In this document: positions 19,301 to 26,626 of the stretch, piece after piece | Numbering within the stretch: position 1 is the first letter of the stretch | Layout of the letters: each line of letters begins with the position of its first letter | Assembly: GCA_903881585.1 (NCBI GenBank) | Contig: CAIRTW010000055.1 | Location: forward strand, 1 to 41,801 | Source of the DNA: an uncultured Bacteroidota bacterium | GTDB lineage: Bacteria > Bacteroidota > Bacteroidia > Chitinophagales > Chitinophagaceae | Length of the DNA stretch: 41,801 bases | Reading direction: 5' to 3' | Made by a program: the position numbers and the translations under genes | Notes under the pieces: model-generated | The model's database searches: none | Told to the model about the DNA's origin: nothing | What the model saw: only the letters and a program-made list of their open reading frames with translations

Positions 19301-19384
19301 AAAGGTGTAAGAGTTGATCTTGGTTTGTGCGGAGGCGACGGTAACAGATAACAGTGTTACTGCCAGAATAAAATGTTTTTTCAT
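16310..19384 (-). CDS. Large secreted BNR/sortilin-like beta-propeller protein
   Basis: A 1024-residue exported protein (signal peptide MKKHFILAVTLLSVTVASAQ; the ATG at 19384 is chosen because it begins that signal). The first two thirds contain many BNR/Asp-box repeats, seen as SxDxGxxW units (STDAGDNW, SIDGGDTW, SIDAGKTW, SSDGGENW, STDAGKTW, SIDGGESW), which fold as beta-propellers like VPS10/sortilin or photosystem-stability-factor-like domains. The rest is a proline- and glycine-rich linker, an immunoglobulin-like segment, and a Lys/Glu-rich helical region with HERLYILVDSINKE. No enzyme active site is recognisable. It is probably an outer-surface or periplasmic binding protein. It follows two LolA-like genes in the same direction, 60 bases after the last. 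Confidence 0.85.
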   Translation of the reverse strand: MKKHFILAVTLLSVTVASAQTKINSYTFGAMEARWLGPGTMSGRITAIEGVNKDNKTLYVGSAGGGVWKSTNAGASFKPIFDKYCMSIGAIAVDQSNPSTVFVGAGESNMRNTVSIGDGMYKSTDAGDNWVKVGMDSTEHIAKIIIDPKNSQVIYAAAPGPLWSDSKHRGLYKSIDGGDTWTKTFYINEKTGCADIAVDPSNPNILYATMWEFRRFPYAFNSGGPGSGLWKSIDAGKTWKELKNGLPAKPFGRMTITLAPSAPQNMIAIVEAKETGLYISSDGGENWKSQSATMNVVSRPFYFSCVVIDPKDPKRVYRPGFGFSYSDDGGYSFTDASYDGGWVHSDHHALWINPNYTNQMYLGTDGGVYISLDRGATWMFVYNLPVGQFYHVACDNNTPYRMYGGLQDNGSWVAPSAAPGGVNNSSWQDMYGGDGFWVQPDLTDNNIAYAESQGGNMGRIDLTTFKSLDITPQAGKDDEKLRWNWNTPIVTGQANHHNLYTAAQYLYKTTDQGRTWQKISPDLTTNDKKKQQQEESGGLSEDNTSAENHCTIFTVAESPLDENMVWAGTDDGNLQVVTDGSKSWQNVSANYTACGIPAQTWVSSIEPSRFDRNTVYATFDNHMYGDMNTYLAKSTDAGKTWKRITSPEFTGFAHKIKEDLVNKNLLFLGTERGLFASIDGGESWFRMKNHIPDYSMVRDIQIQPQTNDLVLATHGRGIMVVNDISPIRALTKEIAEKDVVLFTRHPEPITMGKYGGGGSPVSGGWWGGNPDDIQPIEYYFKDRATKDVNVEIYDASGKLVQTIPGTKRKGINKVYWNLRMTPPKTATGSTKMDYGSFIAPMVPPGMFTAKLKVGDKEYTEQIEMVHDKDNKLFSEEDRKKQYDAAMQLYHMHERLYILVDSINKEQKELKEYLDVVKKASDKKHLKEYYDKLETLRSTLLATKHKSIFADEKKLRENITEVYGAVCNQECRPTNLQDGRITVLGDDLKKGEESHEKLVAEYAAKAKTIITAEKTRPKVQQANAN

Positions 19385-19444
19385 AAAGAATGATTTACCT
19401 CGATGTTTAGATGTCCCACAGGAACTGAATTGAAACACTCGCCC

Positions 19445-20182
19445 CTACTTTTTATCCTTGCCTGTTGCTTCTTCTTTCTGCTTGAAAATATCGTCAGGCA
19501 CTGGCTTGTTGATATCTACAGACTTAATAGTCATAGGCCCGCCGCCGTTGTCCATTGACATCGGCCATACTATTCCTTCCGGGAGCTTTTGAAAGTTTCC
19601 CATATTGGACGCAACTTCCACTTCCTTTCCATCTGCGGTCATTTTAGACAAAGACTTAATGTGATAATAGTTCGACACATCGAAGTACATCGTTTCTTCC
19701 TTTCCGGTCTTGTAAGTTAATTTCACTTTGTAGCATTCCGTTCCTTCCACATCGTCTTTACCCAGGTAGGTCACTTTGCTGCCTTTTTCCTTGTAGTCGA
19801 TGAGCGCTCCTTGAATGTCAAGCTGATCCTGCGACTGTTTCAGAGATTCCGCAGGTACGGCTTCGGGTTTTGTCTGTCCGCTGAACGGGCTGAAATTCCA
19901 TCCTTCCTTGTCAGTAATAATGGACCAGCCCGTCATGCCGTTAAATGTATATTCAACTTTCATTCCTTTATTCTGAACGAAGGTGATAGTTATCGGAATT
20001 TCCGTTCCGTTAGCATTTGTTGATGCTATCATTTTTACTGACTTGACTTTATGCCAATTATCAGCGCCTCCGATTGCCTCAATGTGCTTAGCTATTATTT
20101 CATCTGCGGTCTGCGCTTTTGCAGAAAAGAAGCTGGCAACCAACATTGCGGATGCGAGTACTGAAAGTCTTATCTTTTTCAT
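19445..20182 (-). CDS. Secreted LolA-fold-like protein, paralogue 1
   Basis: 245 residues with a signal peptide ending in FFSAKAQ, then TADEIIAKHIEAIGGADNW, the start shared by many Bacteroidota proteins annotated as outer-membrane lipoprotein-sorting-like. The all-beta body carries GTECYKVKLTYKTGKEETMY and IKSLSKMTADGKE, matching the strand pattern of a LolA/LolB half-barrel that holds a lipid or other hydrophobic ligand in the periplasm. The C-terminus is Lys/Glu-rich. It is a close paralogue of the gene 20 bases upstream. Real lipoprotein sorting activity is not shown by the sequence; the fold is the likelier part of the call. Confidence 0.75.
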   Translation of the reverse strand: MKKIRLSVLASAMLVASFFSAKAQTADEIIAKHIEAIGGADNWHKVKSVKMIASTNANGTEIPITITFVQNKGMKVEYTFNGMTGWSIITDKEGWNFSPFSGQTKPEAVPAESLKQSQDQLDIQGALIDYKEKGSKVTYLGKDDVEGTECYKVKLTYKTGKEETMYFDVSNYYHIKSLSKMTADGKEVEVASNMGNFQKLPEGIVWPMSMDNGGGPMTIKSVDINKPVPDDIFKQKEEATGKDKK

Positions 20183-20202
20183 CTGTATTAGTTTTTGATC
20201 GG

Positions 20203-20928
20203 TTATTTTTTGATCTCAGTTGGTTTGAAGATGTTTTGGTCAACAGGTTGATTTATTTCAATTTTCTTGATTTTCATAGGGGTGCCATCGGCCTCTATGG
20301 ACATAGGGAACATAATACCTTCGGGTGTTTTCTGGTAATCGCTCATATTAGATACCTCCTCCGTTTCCTTTCCATCGGCTGTAGATTTTTCAACGGAACG
20401 GACCGTATAAAATGTCGTCAAGTCAAGGTACACGGTTTCTTCCTTTCCGTTTTTGTGCGTCACTTTGAGTTTGTGACATTCTGTACCTTCCACTTCATCT
20501 TTACCCAGGTAAGTTAATTTGTTTCCTTTTGCCTTATAATCTATAAGGGCATCCATGGATGCATCCAACTGGTCTTCCTGGTCTTTTATCATTTCTGCGG
20601 GCATAGCTTCGGGCTTGGTTTGTCCCTGCGTGGGGAAATACATCCAGCCAGCGCTGGGCGTTAAGATGGTATAATTGACAATGCCGTTCATAGAAAATTC
20701 CATACGGTAACCTTTCTTGTCAACGGTGGTGACAGTAATGGGCAACTCTACGCCCCCGGCATTCATGGAGCCAACCAGTTTTATGGAATTAACTTTCTTC
20801 CAGTTAGCTGCCCCACCTACTGCATCAACGTGTTTATTGACAATCTCGTCGGCGGTTTGAGCTTTTAAAGTAGCAGTGCCGGCAAAAAACAGCGCGGCAA
20901 ACAGGATCGATGTTTTGAAAAATTTCAT
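20203..20928 (-). CDS. Secreted LolA-fold-like protein, paralogue 2
   Basis: 241 residues from the ATG at 20928, which begins the signal peptide MKFFKTSILFAALFFAGTA; a ten-residue upstream extension is not needed. It shares most motifs with its downstream neighbour: TADEIVNKHVDAVGGAANW, GQTKPEAMPAEM, LTYLGKDEVEGTECHKL and a final NQPVDQNIFKP block. The two probably arose by tandem duplication and lie 20 bases apart, so they should be co-transcribed, possibly with the propeller gene. A periplasmic hydrophobic-ligand carrier is the best guess. The ligand is unknown. Confidence 0.75.
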   Translation of the reverse strand: MKFFKTSILFAALFFAGTATLKAQTADEIVNKHVDAVGGAANWKKVNSIKLVGSMNAGGVELPITVTTVDKKGYRMEFSMNGIVNYTILTPSAGWMYFPTQGQTKPEAMPAEMIKDQEDQLDASMDALIDYKAKGNKLTYLGKDEVEGTECHKLKVTHKNGKEETVYLDLTTFYTVRSVEKSTADGKETEEVSNMSDYQKTPEGIMFPMSIEADGTPMKIKKIEINQPVDQNIFKPTEIKK

Positions 20929-21035
20929 TTTGGACAGTTTAAGAATTATTCCCTGCAAGATATTAAAAATATTCCTTGATAAAAAGGGGAGAATCCGGGG
21001 GAGAGCGCTTTTGAGGGGTATAATATTGATTTAGT

Positions 21036-21043
21036 TACTTTTG
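21036..21043 (+). promoter_or_regulatory. -7 promoter element (TACTTTTG)
   Basis: An exact TAnnTTTG match, 16 bases before the ATG at 21059, with a TTG at 21011-21013, which is slightly farther than ideal for a -33 element. It overlaps the alternative TTG start at 21041 and so favours the ATG. Confidence 0.5.
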
Positions 21044-21058
21044 CGGGAACGCAAACCA

Positions 21059-21619
21059 ATGAGACCTAAATTACTGATCATAACAGCATTGCTATCCACT
21101 GCCTCTCACCTGCATGCCCAGACCGGCGATAAGAAGCAAGAAAAAGTTCAGGTCTATAGTTTTGAGGCCGGCAGCGGCATAGATGCTTATTCTAATGGCG
21201 TGCCGGATAATGTGCGGTTATTATACTTCCCCGAGTTTTATTCCCCGTTGCCAAAGAAGCATAAAGATACGACTTTCAAATACGAGTGTTATGACTCGCG
21301 GGACAGCATATTGAATCATGTGAAGGAAAACAGCGAGGTGCGATTCATCTCTTTGTTTAAAAGCTATGATGACCCGGTGCATACGTATATAGACAAAGGG
21401 GTGAAGAAACCACTGCCTATATCCAGCATCATCAGGCGGTATGACCGGGTGGGAGACGATAAATGGATAAGTGTGGACTATGCAACAAATAAATACTCGG
21501 AGCTCAAAGAATACAGGAACCAGGTGGTGCGCTCTGATTCAGTTGTAATAGTGGACCCGATAGATAAAAAGGAATCAATAACTATATATAGCTATTATAA
21601 GGTGGATGTGGTGAAGTAG
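21059..21619 (+). CDS. Secreted protein of unknown function
   Basis: A 186-residue protein with a signal peptide, MRPKLLIITALLSTASHLHAQ, so it is likely periplasmic or at the cell surface. The mature part is mixed charge with several Tyr and Asp (YSFEAGSGIDAY, VRLLYFPEFYSPLPKK, ISSIIRRYDRVGDDKW), and strands alternate as in a small beta-rich domain. I do not recognise a family. The ATG at 21059 is preferred to the TTG at 21041 because the signal peptide starts there and a -7 element overlaps the TTG. It stands alone, divergent from the LolA-like genes and convergent with ispH. Confidence 0.75.
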   Translation: MRPKLLIITALLSTASHLHAQTGDKKQEKVQVYSFEAGSGIDAYSNGVPDNVRLLYFPEFYSPLPKKHKDTTFKYECYDSRDSILNHVKENSEVRFISLFKSYDDPVHTYIDKGVKKPLPISSIIRRYDRVGDDKWISVDYATNKYSELKEYRNQVVRSDSVVIVDPIDKKESITIYSYYKVDVVK

Positions 21620-21639
21620 CATGAAGTTTCCCTCCCAAA

Positions 21640-21735
21640 AAGCGTAAAAGGTTTCTGAAAGCGTAAAGGTTTCTCGCAAAGGCGCGCCCATCGTTGTGCA
21701 GGAGTCCTCTTTTAAAGGGCGCCAAGCCCGAATGA
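21640..21735. repeat. AAAGCGTAAAGGTTTCTCGCAAAGGCGC-type intergenic repeat remnant
   Basis: The stretch contains GCGTAAAAGGTTTCTGAAAG, then GCGTAAAGGTTTCTCGCAA and GGGCGCCAAGCCCGAATGA. A related arrangement (AAAGAAAGCGCAAGATTATC, CTCTCGCGAAGGCACAAAGA, GCCGCCAAGCGCGAGTGA) occurs at 26365-26462. It is probably a degenerate dispersed element; no coding sequence is seen here. Confidence 0.45.
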
Positions 21736-21748
21736 TTTTTTTTAGTTA

Positions 21749-21779
21749 AGTGTGGCACACTGGAAAAGTGTGCCACACT
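21749..21779. repeat. AGTGTGGCACACT-type palindromic repeat, copy 2
   Basis: AGTGTGGCACACT (21749-21761) and AGTGTGCCACACT (21767-21779) form a perfect 13-bp stem with loop GGAAA. It touches the ispH stop codon at 21781. No T-run follows on the minus strand, yet its position between convergent genes would let it act as a transcript-end hairpin. The family matches 238-267. Confidence 0.7.
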
Positions 21780-21780
21780 A

Positions 21781-23010
21781 TTAAACTTCCCATTGTTCCT
21801 TTATGACCGTTGCTGCTTGTTCGTTGCCGGTGATGATGGCGAGACGCTCGATGACGCGCTCCGCCAGGGCATCGGGGCAGGATGCGCCTGAGGTGATCAT
21901 GATACGCAATGGTTTGTGAGCCGGGAGAAAGCCCGTTGTTTCTTTTTCAGTGTGTGTATGCAGATCGAAATGACGGACCATTGTTTCGGAAATCAGACAC
22001 CGCTCATCGTTGATAAAATAGGTGGGCAATTTCAGTTCGCACAGCTCAACAAGGTGAGAAGTATTGGAACTATTGTAGCCGCCTATCACTAATGCCAGAT
22101 CAGCTTTGCGTTCTAACATGCCTTGTACGGCAGTCTGGTTGTCGTTGGTGGCGTAGCACAGGGTATCGCGGGTATCTGCGAAACGTTCGTTTGTTTTATC
22201 GTATGCGGTTTGATAATATGTTGTAATGAGCTGTTTGAGGTAGTCGGCAATGGCTTGTGTTTCGCTGGCTAGCATGGTGGTTTGGTTGACCACGCCAATT
22301 CGTTGCAGATCTTTTGAAGGATCAAAGCCTTCCGAATACTGACCCTTAAAGTCTTCGGAGAATCCAGCAACAGGCAACTCGCCGGCTATGTATCTGCCAA
22401 GGAGTTGCGCCTGCTGTATATCTTTTACAACTATCGTTGGCGTATGTGCTTTGCTGTGAGAGAAGGTAGCCCTTGTTTCTTCATGGCCGGGCTTGCCGTG
22501 CACCACTACCGTATAGCCATCATCGCCGATCTTCTCTGCCCGGTTCCATACTTTTTCCACGAAGGGGCAGGTGGTCTCGTAATGTGTAGGATCAATGCCT
22601 ATGTCTCTCAACTTCTCTTCCAGTTCCAATGTGGTGCCGAAGGCGGGAATGATCACTACATCATCACTTTTCAATTGATCCCAGTTGATCAGCATGCCCC
22701 CTTTGGTATCCATGATAAACTTTATGCCCAGCGCCTGCAGGTCGGCATTTACACCGGGGTTATGGATCATCTCGCTTAGCAGAAATATGCGCTTGCCGGG
22801 ATTCTCAGCTACGGCGCGAAAGGCTATCTCTATGGCGTTTTCGACACCATAACAAAAACCAAAATGCCGGGCAAGCATGATCTGCAGCGTGCCTAGTTGC
22901 AGTACTGTGGGCGTATAATCTCTTTTCATTTTATCATCGGCCTTTCGCTTCAGCTTGATAGCCGTAACGAGTGGGCTGCGATAATGAATGGGAACATCGA
23001 ATGACTTCAT
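21781..23010 (-). CDS. ispH: 4-hydroxy-3-methylbut-2-enyl diphosphate reductase (IspH)
   Basis: Last step of the MEP isoprenoid pathway, reducing HMBPP to IPP and DMAPP with a [4Fe-4S] cluster. The three cluster cysteines are visible: HFGFCYGVENA (Cys 53), YETTCPFVEKVW, and the C-terminal TSGASCPDAL. The active-site HGKPGHEETRATFSH segment is also present. At 409 residues it is longer than E. coli IspH (316), with about 40 extra N-terminal residues and a longer central region, as in some other Bacteroidota and plant-type enzymes. The ATG at 23010 is the first in frame and lies eight bases from an exact -7 element. It is divergent from the DUF6364/PIN pair. Confidence 0.95.
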   Translation of the reverse strand: MKSFDVPIHYRSPLVTAIKLKRKADDKMKRDYTPTVLQLGTLQIMLARHFGFCYGVENAIEIAFRAVAENPGKRIFLLSEMIHNPGVNADLQALGIKFIMDTKGGMLINWDQLKSDDVVIIPAFGTTLELEEKLRDIGIDPTHYETTCPFVEKVWNRAEKIGDDGYTVVVHGKPGHEETRATFSHSKAHTPTIVVKDIQQAQLLGRYIAGELPVAGFSEDFKGQYSEGFDPSKDLQRIGVVNQTTMLASETQAIADYLKQLITTYYQTAYDKTNERFADTRDTLCYATNDNQTAVQGMLERKADLALVIGGYNSSNTSHLVELCELKLPTYFINDERCLISETMVRHFDLHTHTEKETTGFLPAHKPLRIMITSGASCPDALAERVIERLAIITGNEQAATVIKEQWEV

Positions 23011-23017
23011 GAGGGTG

Positions 23018-23025
23018 CAAAATTA
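23018..23025 (-). promoter_or_regulatory. -7 promoter element (TAATTTTG) of ispH
   Basis: Exact minus-strand TAnnTTTG seven bases upstream of the ispH ATG. It would place the transcript start next to the start codon, giving a message with almost no leader. Confidence 0.45.
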
Positions 23026-23089
23026 AGAAAATTGGGAGTACCATCGGATTCGGTAAATTTCAGCAAGGTAATGAATAGATAATTTTAGG

Positions 23090-23097
23090 TATATTTG
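23090..23097 (+). promoter_or_regulatory. -7 promoter element (TATATTTG) of the DUF6364/PIN pair
   Basis: Exact TAnnTTTG match, 22 bases before the antitoxin ATG at 23120. It is divergent from the ispH element at 23018-23025, so the two units share a 109-base intergenic region. Confidence 0.5.
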
Positions 23098-23119
23098 CTT
23101 ATTAAAAAAACAAGTGTTT

Positions 23120-23374
23120 ATGATTACCAAGTTAACGCTGACAGTCGAAGAAGATGTTTTGAATTTTGCAAAAAAATATGCTACGCTCAATGGCAGCACT
23201 TTATCCGGCATTGTTGAAGAATTTTTAAAAAAATTACCCGAAAAAAAACCGATCAAACAGAAAAAATTTTCCCCGGTTATTGAAGAATTACTTGGTTCTG
23301 TTAAACTGCCGGATGATTTCAATTATAAGGAAACGCTGGGAGGGGAGATCATGAAAAAACATTATCACAAATGA
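23120..23374 (+). CDS. DUF6364-family antitoxin
   Basis: An 84-residue protein starting MITKLTLTVEEDVLNFAKKY, with an N-terminal beta-strand and helix of ribbon-helix-helix type (TKLTLTVEEDVLNFAKKYA, then TLSGIVEEFLKKL). This arrangement is typical of DUF6364 proteins that sit before PIN toxins. The second half is Lys-rich with a flexible tail ending in KKHYHK, likely to wrap the toxin. It overlaps the toxin gene by four bases (ATGA), showing translational coupling. I prefer the ATG at 23120 to the GTG six bases upstream, because Met-Ile-Thr-Lys begins the strand. It probably also represses its own promoter. Confidence 0.75.
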   Translation: MITKLTLTVEEDVLNFAKKYATLNGSTLSGIVEEFLKKLPEKKPIKQKKFSPVIEELLGSVKLPDDFNYKETLGGEIMKKHYHK

Positions 23375-23784
23375 AGAACCTGTTTATCGATACAAATGTC
23401 ATTATTGACTTTCTTGCTAACCGCCTTCCATTTTCAATACATGCTGCCGAAATATTCGAAATGGCCTTGCAAAAAAAAGTGAATGTTAGCGTTTCTGCAG
23501 TAAGCTACAATAACGTCTATTATATTCTTCCTCGCACTTTAGGACACCAGGATACTATTATCCGTGTAAATAAATTCACCTCTTTTGTCACTGTATTGGA
23601 TGTCACGCATTCCGTTATTAAAAAGGCACTCAGTTCAGAGTTTAACGATTTTGAGGATGCGATACAATATTACACCGCAGCGAGTAATTCAAAAACAGAA
23701 GCAATAATTACCCGCAATAATAAAGACTTCAAGAATAGCACAATACCAGTTTATACGCCTGAAGCAGTATTAAATCTTTTCTAA
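23371..23784 (+). CDS. VapC-like PIN-domain ribonuclease toxin
   Basis: A 137-residue PIN-domain nuclease, the expected toxin of the pair. Acidic catalytic marks: the first Asp in FIDTNVIIDFL (residue 7), the DFEDAIQYYTA motif with its acidic cluster in the third quarter, and a final TRNNKDF. The usual central Glu of VapC (in a SxxxxxEL block) is not obvious here: the block reads SAVSYNNVYYIL, as in several Bacteroidota PIN proteins. Such toxins cleave tRNA or rRNA in Mg-dependent fashion, but the target is not predictable. The gene looks complete and ends 25 bases before the convergent lon stop. Confidence 0.85.
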   Translation: MKNLFIDTNVIIDFLANRLPFSIHAAEIFEMALQKKVNVSVSAVSYNNVYYILPRTLGHQDTIIRVNKFTSFVTVLDVTHSVIKKALSSEFNDFEDAIQYYTAASNSKTEAIITRNNKDFKNSTIPVYTPEAVLNLF

Positions 23785-23808
23785 AATAAAAGATCGACCT
23801 TTAACAAT

Positions 23809-26232
23809 TTACTTCTTCGCCAGCGCCAACCCCAGCACATCCGCCACATCGGCTACGTAATGAAAGGAAAGGCCTTTGATGTATTCCTTGTTTATTTCGT
23901 CAACGTCTTTTTCATTCGCTTTTGGCATAATGATGTCGCGGATACCGGCGCGCTTGGCGGCGAGCATTTTTTCCTTTATGCCGCCAACAGGTAATACCTG
24001 CCCGCGAAGGGTGATCTCGCCGGTCATAGCGAGGTATGGTTTTACTTTCCTGCCCGTAAATGCCGAGGCCAACGAGGTAAGCATAGTGATACCGGCACTT
24101 GGGCCATCTTTGGGCGTAGCCCCTTCCGGCACATGGACATGTATGTTGGTATTCTCAAACTGCTCAATGGGTATGTTATATTCTGCCGCATGTGCCTGCA
24201 GATAAGAAAGGGCCGTGCTTACGCTTTCCTTCATCACCGTGCCCAGGTTGCCTGTGAGTGTGAGGTTGCCCTTGCCTTTGGATAAAGAGGTTTCTATAAA
24301 AAGTATATCCCCCCCGGCGGCAGTCCATGCCAGACCTACCACAACGCCAGTAGGGTGACCCTTGGTGTAGATATCGTTGCTGAAGCGCGGCTTGCCCAGT
24401 GCACGCTCCACTAATTCTACGGTTACCTGTGGGGCAACTTTTTCGTCCATGGCCACATCTTTGGCTATAGACCGCATAATGCCTGCCAACAGACGGTCCA
24501 GCTCACGAACGCCGCTTTCGCGGGTGTATTCCTGTATTATTTTTCCCAGCACTTTATCGGCAAAACGCAACGGCACTTTGCTTAGGCCGTGCAATTCCCT
24601 TTGCTTTGGAAGAAGATGGCGCTTAGCTATCTCCGTTTTTTCTTCCGGCGAATAGCCGGAAAGCTGTATGATCTCCAGGCGGTCTCTCAGGGCGGGCTGT
24701 ATATCGCTGAGGCTGTTGGCAGTGGCGATGAATAGAACTTTTGAGAGGTCGAATTCGAGCTCCAGATAGTTGTCGTAAAATGAATTGTTTTGTTCGGGGT
24801 CGAGTATCTCGAGCAGAGCAGAGCTTGGATCGCCACGGAAATCTTTACCCAGCTTATCTATCTCATCAAGTATAAAGACCGGATTAGCTGATTTTATCTT
24901 TCTAAGCGACTGTATGATGCGGCCCGGCATGGCGCCTATGTAGGTCTTGCGATGGCCGCGCAGCTCGCTTTCATCGTGCAGGCCACCAAGGCTCAGGCGC
25001 ACATACTTACGGCTGATAGCATTAGCGATACTGCGGCCAAGTGATGTTTTACCAATACCCGGAGGGCCTACAAAACACAATATGGGCGACTTCATGTCCC
25101 CCTTCAGCTTCAGCACAGCGAGGTATTCCACTATACGGTCCTTTATCTTGTCCATGCCGTAGTGATCGTCGTCCAGCACCTTTTGGGCCTTTTTGAGGTC
25201 ATAACTGTCTTCGGTATAGACACCCCAGGGCAGGTCGAGCATCAGATCCAGGTGATTATAGATAACCGAGTAATCGGGCGTGCTGGGGTGCATGCGCTCC
25301 AGCTTTTCTATGTTCTTCTTAAAGAGTTCTTTGGCCGATTCTGTCCACTTCATTTCCTCGGCACGCTTCTGCAGGTCCTTTATTTCGCGCTCATTGGGGT
25401 CACCACCCAGTTCTTCACGAATAGATTTCAGTTGCTGCTGCAGGAAATACTCCCGCTGCTGGCGGTCTATATCTGCACGGGTTTTATTGGTGATCTCGTT
25501 TTTGAGTTCTACCAGCTGCAATTCTGTCTGGAGGAGGTTAAGCAGTTTTTCGGCACGGGTACGGATGTCATCTTCCTCCAGCATGGCCTGTTTATCCTGC
25601 AGCTTGGCAGAGATATTTGAAGCCACAAAATGCATGAGGAAAGATTGCTGCTCAATATTGCGCAACACAATGCTGGCCTCATTGGGCATGTTCATAGACT
25701 GCTGGGCAATGCGCTCAGAGTATTCTTTTACAGAAGATATCAGGGCATCAAACGATTCATCTTTTTGCGGATACACATCTTCGAGGTATCTTACCTGGGC
25801 TGTATAGTATGGGTCAACCTGTGTATAGGCTTCTATTTTGAACCGCATACGCCCCATAATGAATATGGTAATATTCCCATCGGGCATCTTTATCTGCTTC
25901 ACAACTTTGGCCAGTGTACCAACTGAATAAATATCATCGGGCATCGGGTCTTCGTTGTTGCTGTCTTTCTGCGCGATAACACCTATCCATTTATCACCCT
26001 TCTGGGCAGCGGCAATGGCCTTCACAGATTTTTCGCGGGCCACAGTGATGGGCAGCACCACGTTCGGAAACAACACAGTGTTACGCAAAGCTATCACGGG
26101 TAGCTCCATAGGGAGGGAACCGCGCTCATGCTCATCCATTTCATCTTCGCCGAGGGGAACGATCGGCATAAATTCTACTTCCTGTTCAGTTTGGCCTAAA
26201 AACATATCAAACATTGATCTAATTTCGGACAT
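23809..26232 (-). CDS. lon: ATP-dependent Lon protease
   Basis: Cytoplasmic hexameric AAA+ serine protease degrading misfolded and regulatory proteins, including antitoxins such as those encoded on both sides of it in this window. From the ATG at 26232 it has 807 residues, the usual LonA length. Domains in order: N-terminal substrate domain ([17 protein letters not shown]), coiled coil with [17 protein letters not shown], Walker [12 protein letters not shown], Walker [12 protein letters not shown], and the proteolytic domain with the catalytic Ser in [11 protein letters not shown] and the Lys in [14 protein letters not shown]. An extension to 26289 adds a poorly conserved hydrophobic prefix. 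No HrcA-type CIRCE operator was seen upstream. Confidence 0.97.
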   Translation of the reverse strand: MSEIRSMFDMFLGQTEQEVEFMPIVPLGEDEMDEHERGSLPMELPVIALRNTVLFPNVVLPITVAREKSVKAIAAAQKGDKWIGVIAQKDSNNEDPMPDDIYSVGTLAKVVKQIKMPDGNITIFIMGRMRFKIEAYTQVDPYYTAQVRYLEDVYPQKDESFDALISSVKEYSERIAQQSMNMPNEASIVLRNIEQQSFLMHFVASNISAKLQDKQAMLEEDDIRTRAEKLLNLLQTELQLVELKNEITNKTRADIDRQQREYFLQQQLKSIREELGGDPNEREIKDLQKRAEEMKWTESAKELFKKNIEKLERMHPSTPDYSVIYNHLDLMLDLPWGVYTEDSYDLKKAQKVLDDDHYGMDKIKDRIVEYLAVLKLKGDMKSPILCFVGPPGIGKTSLGRSIANAISRKYVRLSLGGLHDESELRGHRKTYIGAMPGRIIQSLRKIKSANPVFILDEIDKLGKDFRGDPSSALLEILDPEQNNSFYDNYLELEFDLSKVLFIATANSLSDIQPALRDRLEIIQLSGYSPEEKTEIAKRHLLPKQRELHGLSKVPLRFADKVLGKIIQEYTRESGVRELDRLLAGIMRSIAKDVAMDEKVAPQVTVELVERALGKPRFSNDIYTKGHPTGVVVGLAWTAAGGDILFIETSLSKGKGNLTLTGNLGTVMKESVSTALSYLQAHAAEYNIPIEQFENTNIHVHVPEGATPKDGPSAGITMLTSLASAFTGRKVKPYLAMTGEITLRGQVLPVGGIKEKMLAAKRAGIRDIIMPKANEKDVDEINKEYIKGLSFHYVADVADVLGLALAKK

Positions 26233-26339
26233 TATGTCAAAGTTACCTCTATTTAATATTAAATAAGGGAGTGTAAAGATAAGGGTCAATACCTATGCCA
26301 AAACATATATCCGGCAATTTTTGCAGTTAAATAGCACGG

Positions 26340-26505
26340 GGCGTGAAAAGGTCTTACAATGACAAAAAAGGATTCCCGCAAAGAAAGCGCAAGATTATCT
26401 CTCGCGAAGGCACAAAGACGTAACTCCCGCGTTTTGTTTTTAATGCCGCCAAGCGCGAGTGACCTCTCCCCTGCCCTCTCCCAGGGAGAGCGTGAAGTAG
26501 AATGA
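26340..26505. repeat. Composite intergenic repeat remnants upstream of lon
   Basis: The region between lon and the beta-barrel genes holds a degenerate repeat (AAAGAAAGCGCAAGATTATC, CTCTCGCGAAGGCACAAAGA) related to 21640-21735. It is followed by the near-perfect palindrome CTCTCCC-A-GGGAGAG at 26476-26490. It is typical of the palindromic debris seen at several junctions in this window. No convincing gene is present between 26233 and 26626. Confidence 0.5.
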
Positions 26506-26584
26506 GTTGTGTGCAGCTATCACGTAAACATAGGATACTCCATTCTTTCATTTTTTCACTAAGGACCTTCTCAATTATATCTTA

Positions 26585-26613
26585 TTGGTTTCTGCCTATA
26601 ATTTTTATCTTTG
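26585..26613 (+). promoter_or_regulatory. Promoter TTG-18-TATCTTTG of beta-barrel gene 1
   Basis: A -33 TTG at 26585-26587 and a -7 TATCTTTG at 26606-26613 are separated by 18 bases, a good match to the Bacteroidota promoter. The transcript would begin near 26620, just before the ATG at 26627. Confidence 0.6.
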
Positions 26614-26626
26614 GTTAAAATATACG

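Noticed and set aside
21041-21058. TTG start for the secreted protein, adding six residues
   Set aside because: It overlaps an exact -7 promoter element and would put a charged stretch before the signal peptide.
26354-26551. A 65-codon leftward open frame upstream of lon
   Set aside because: It lies wholly in the degenerate repeat region and its translation has no domain, ribosome site or conserved feature.
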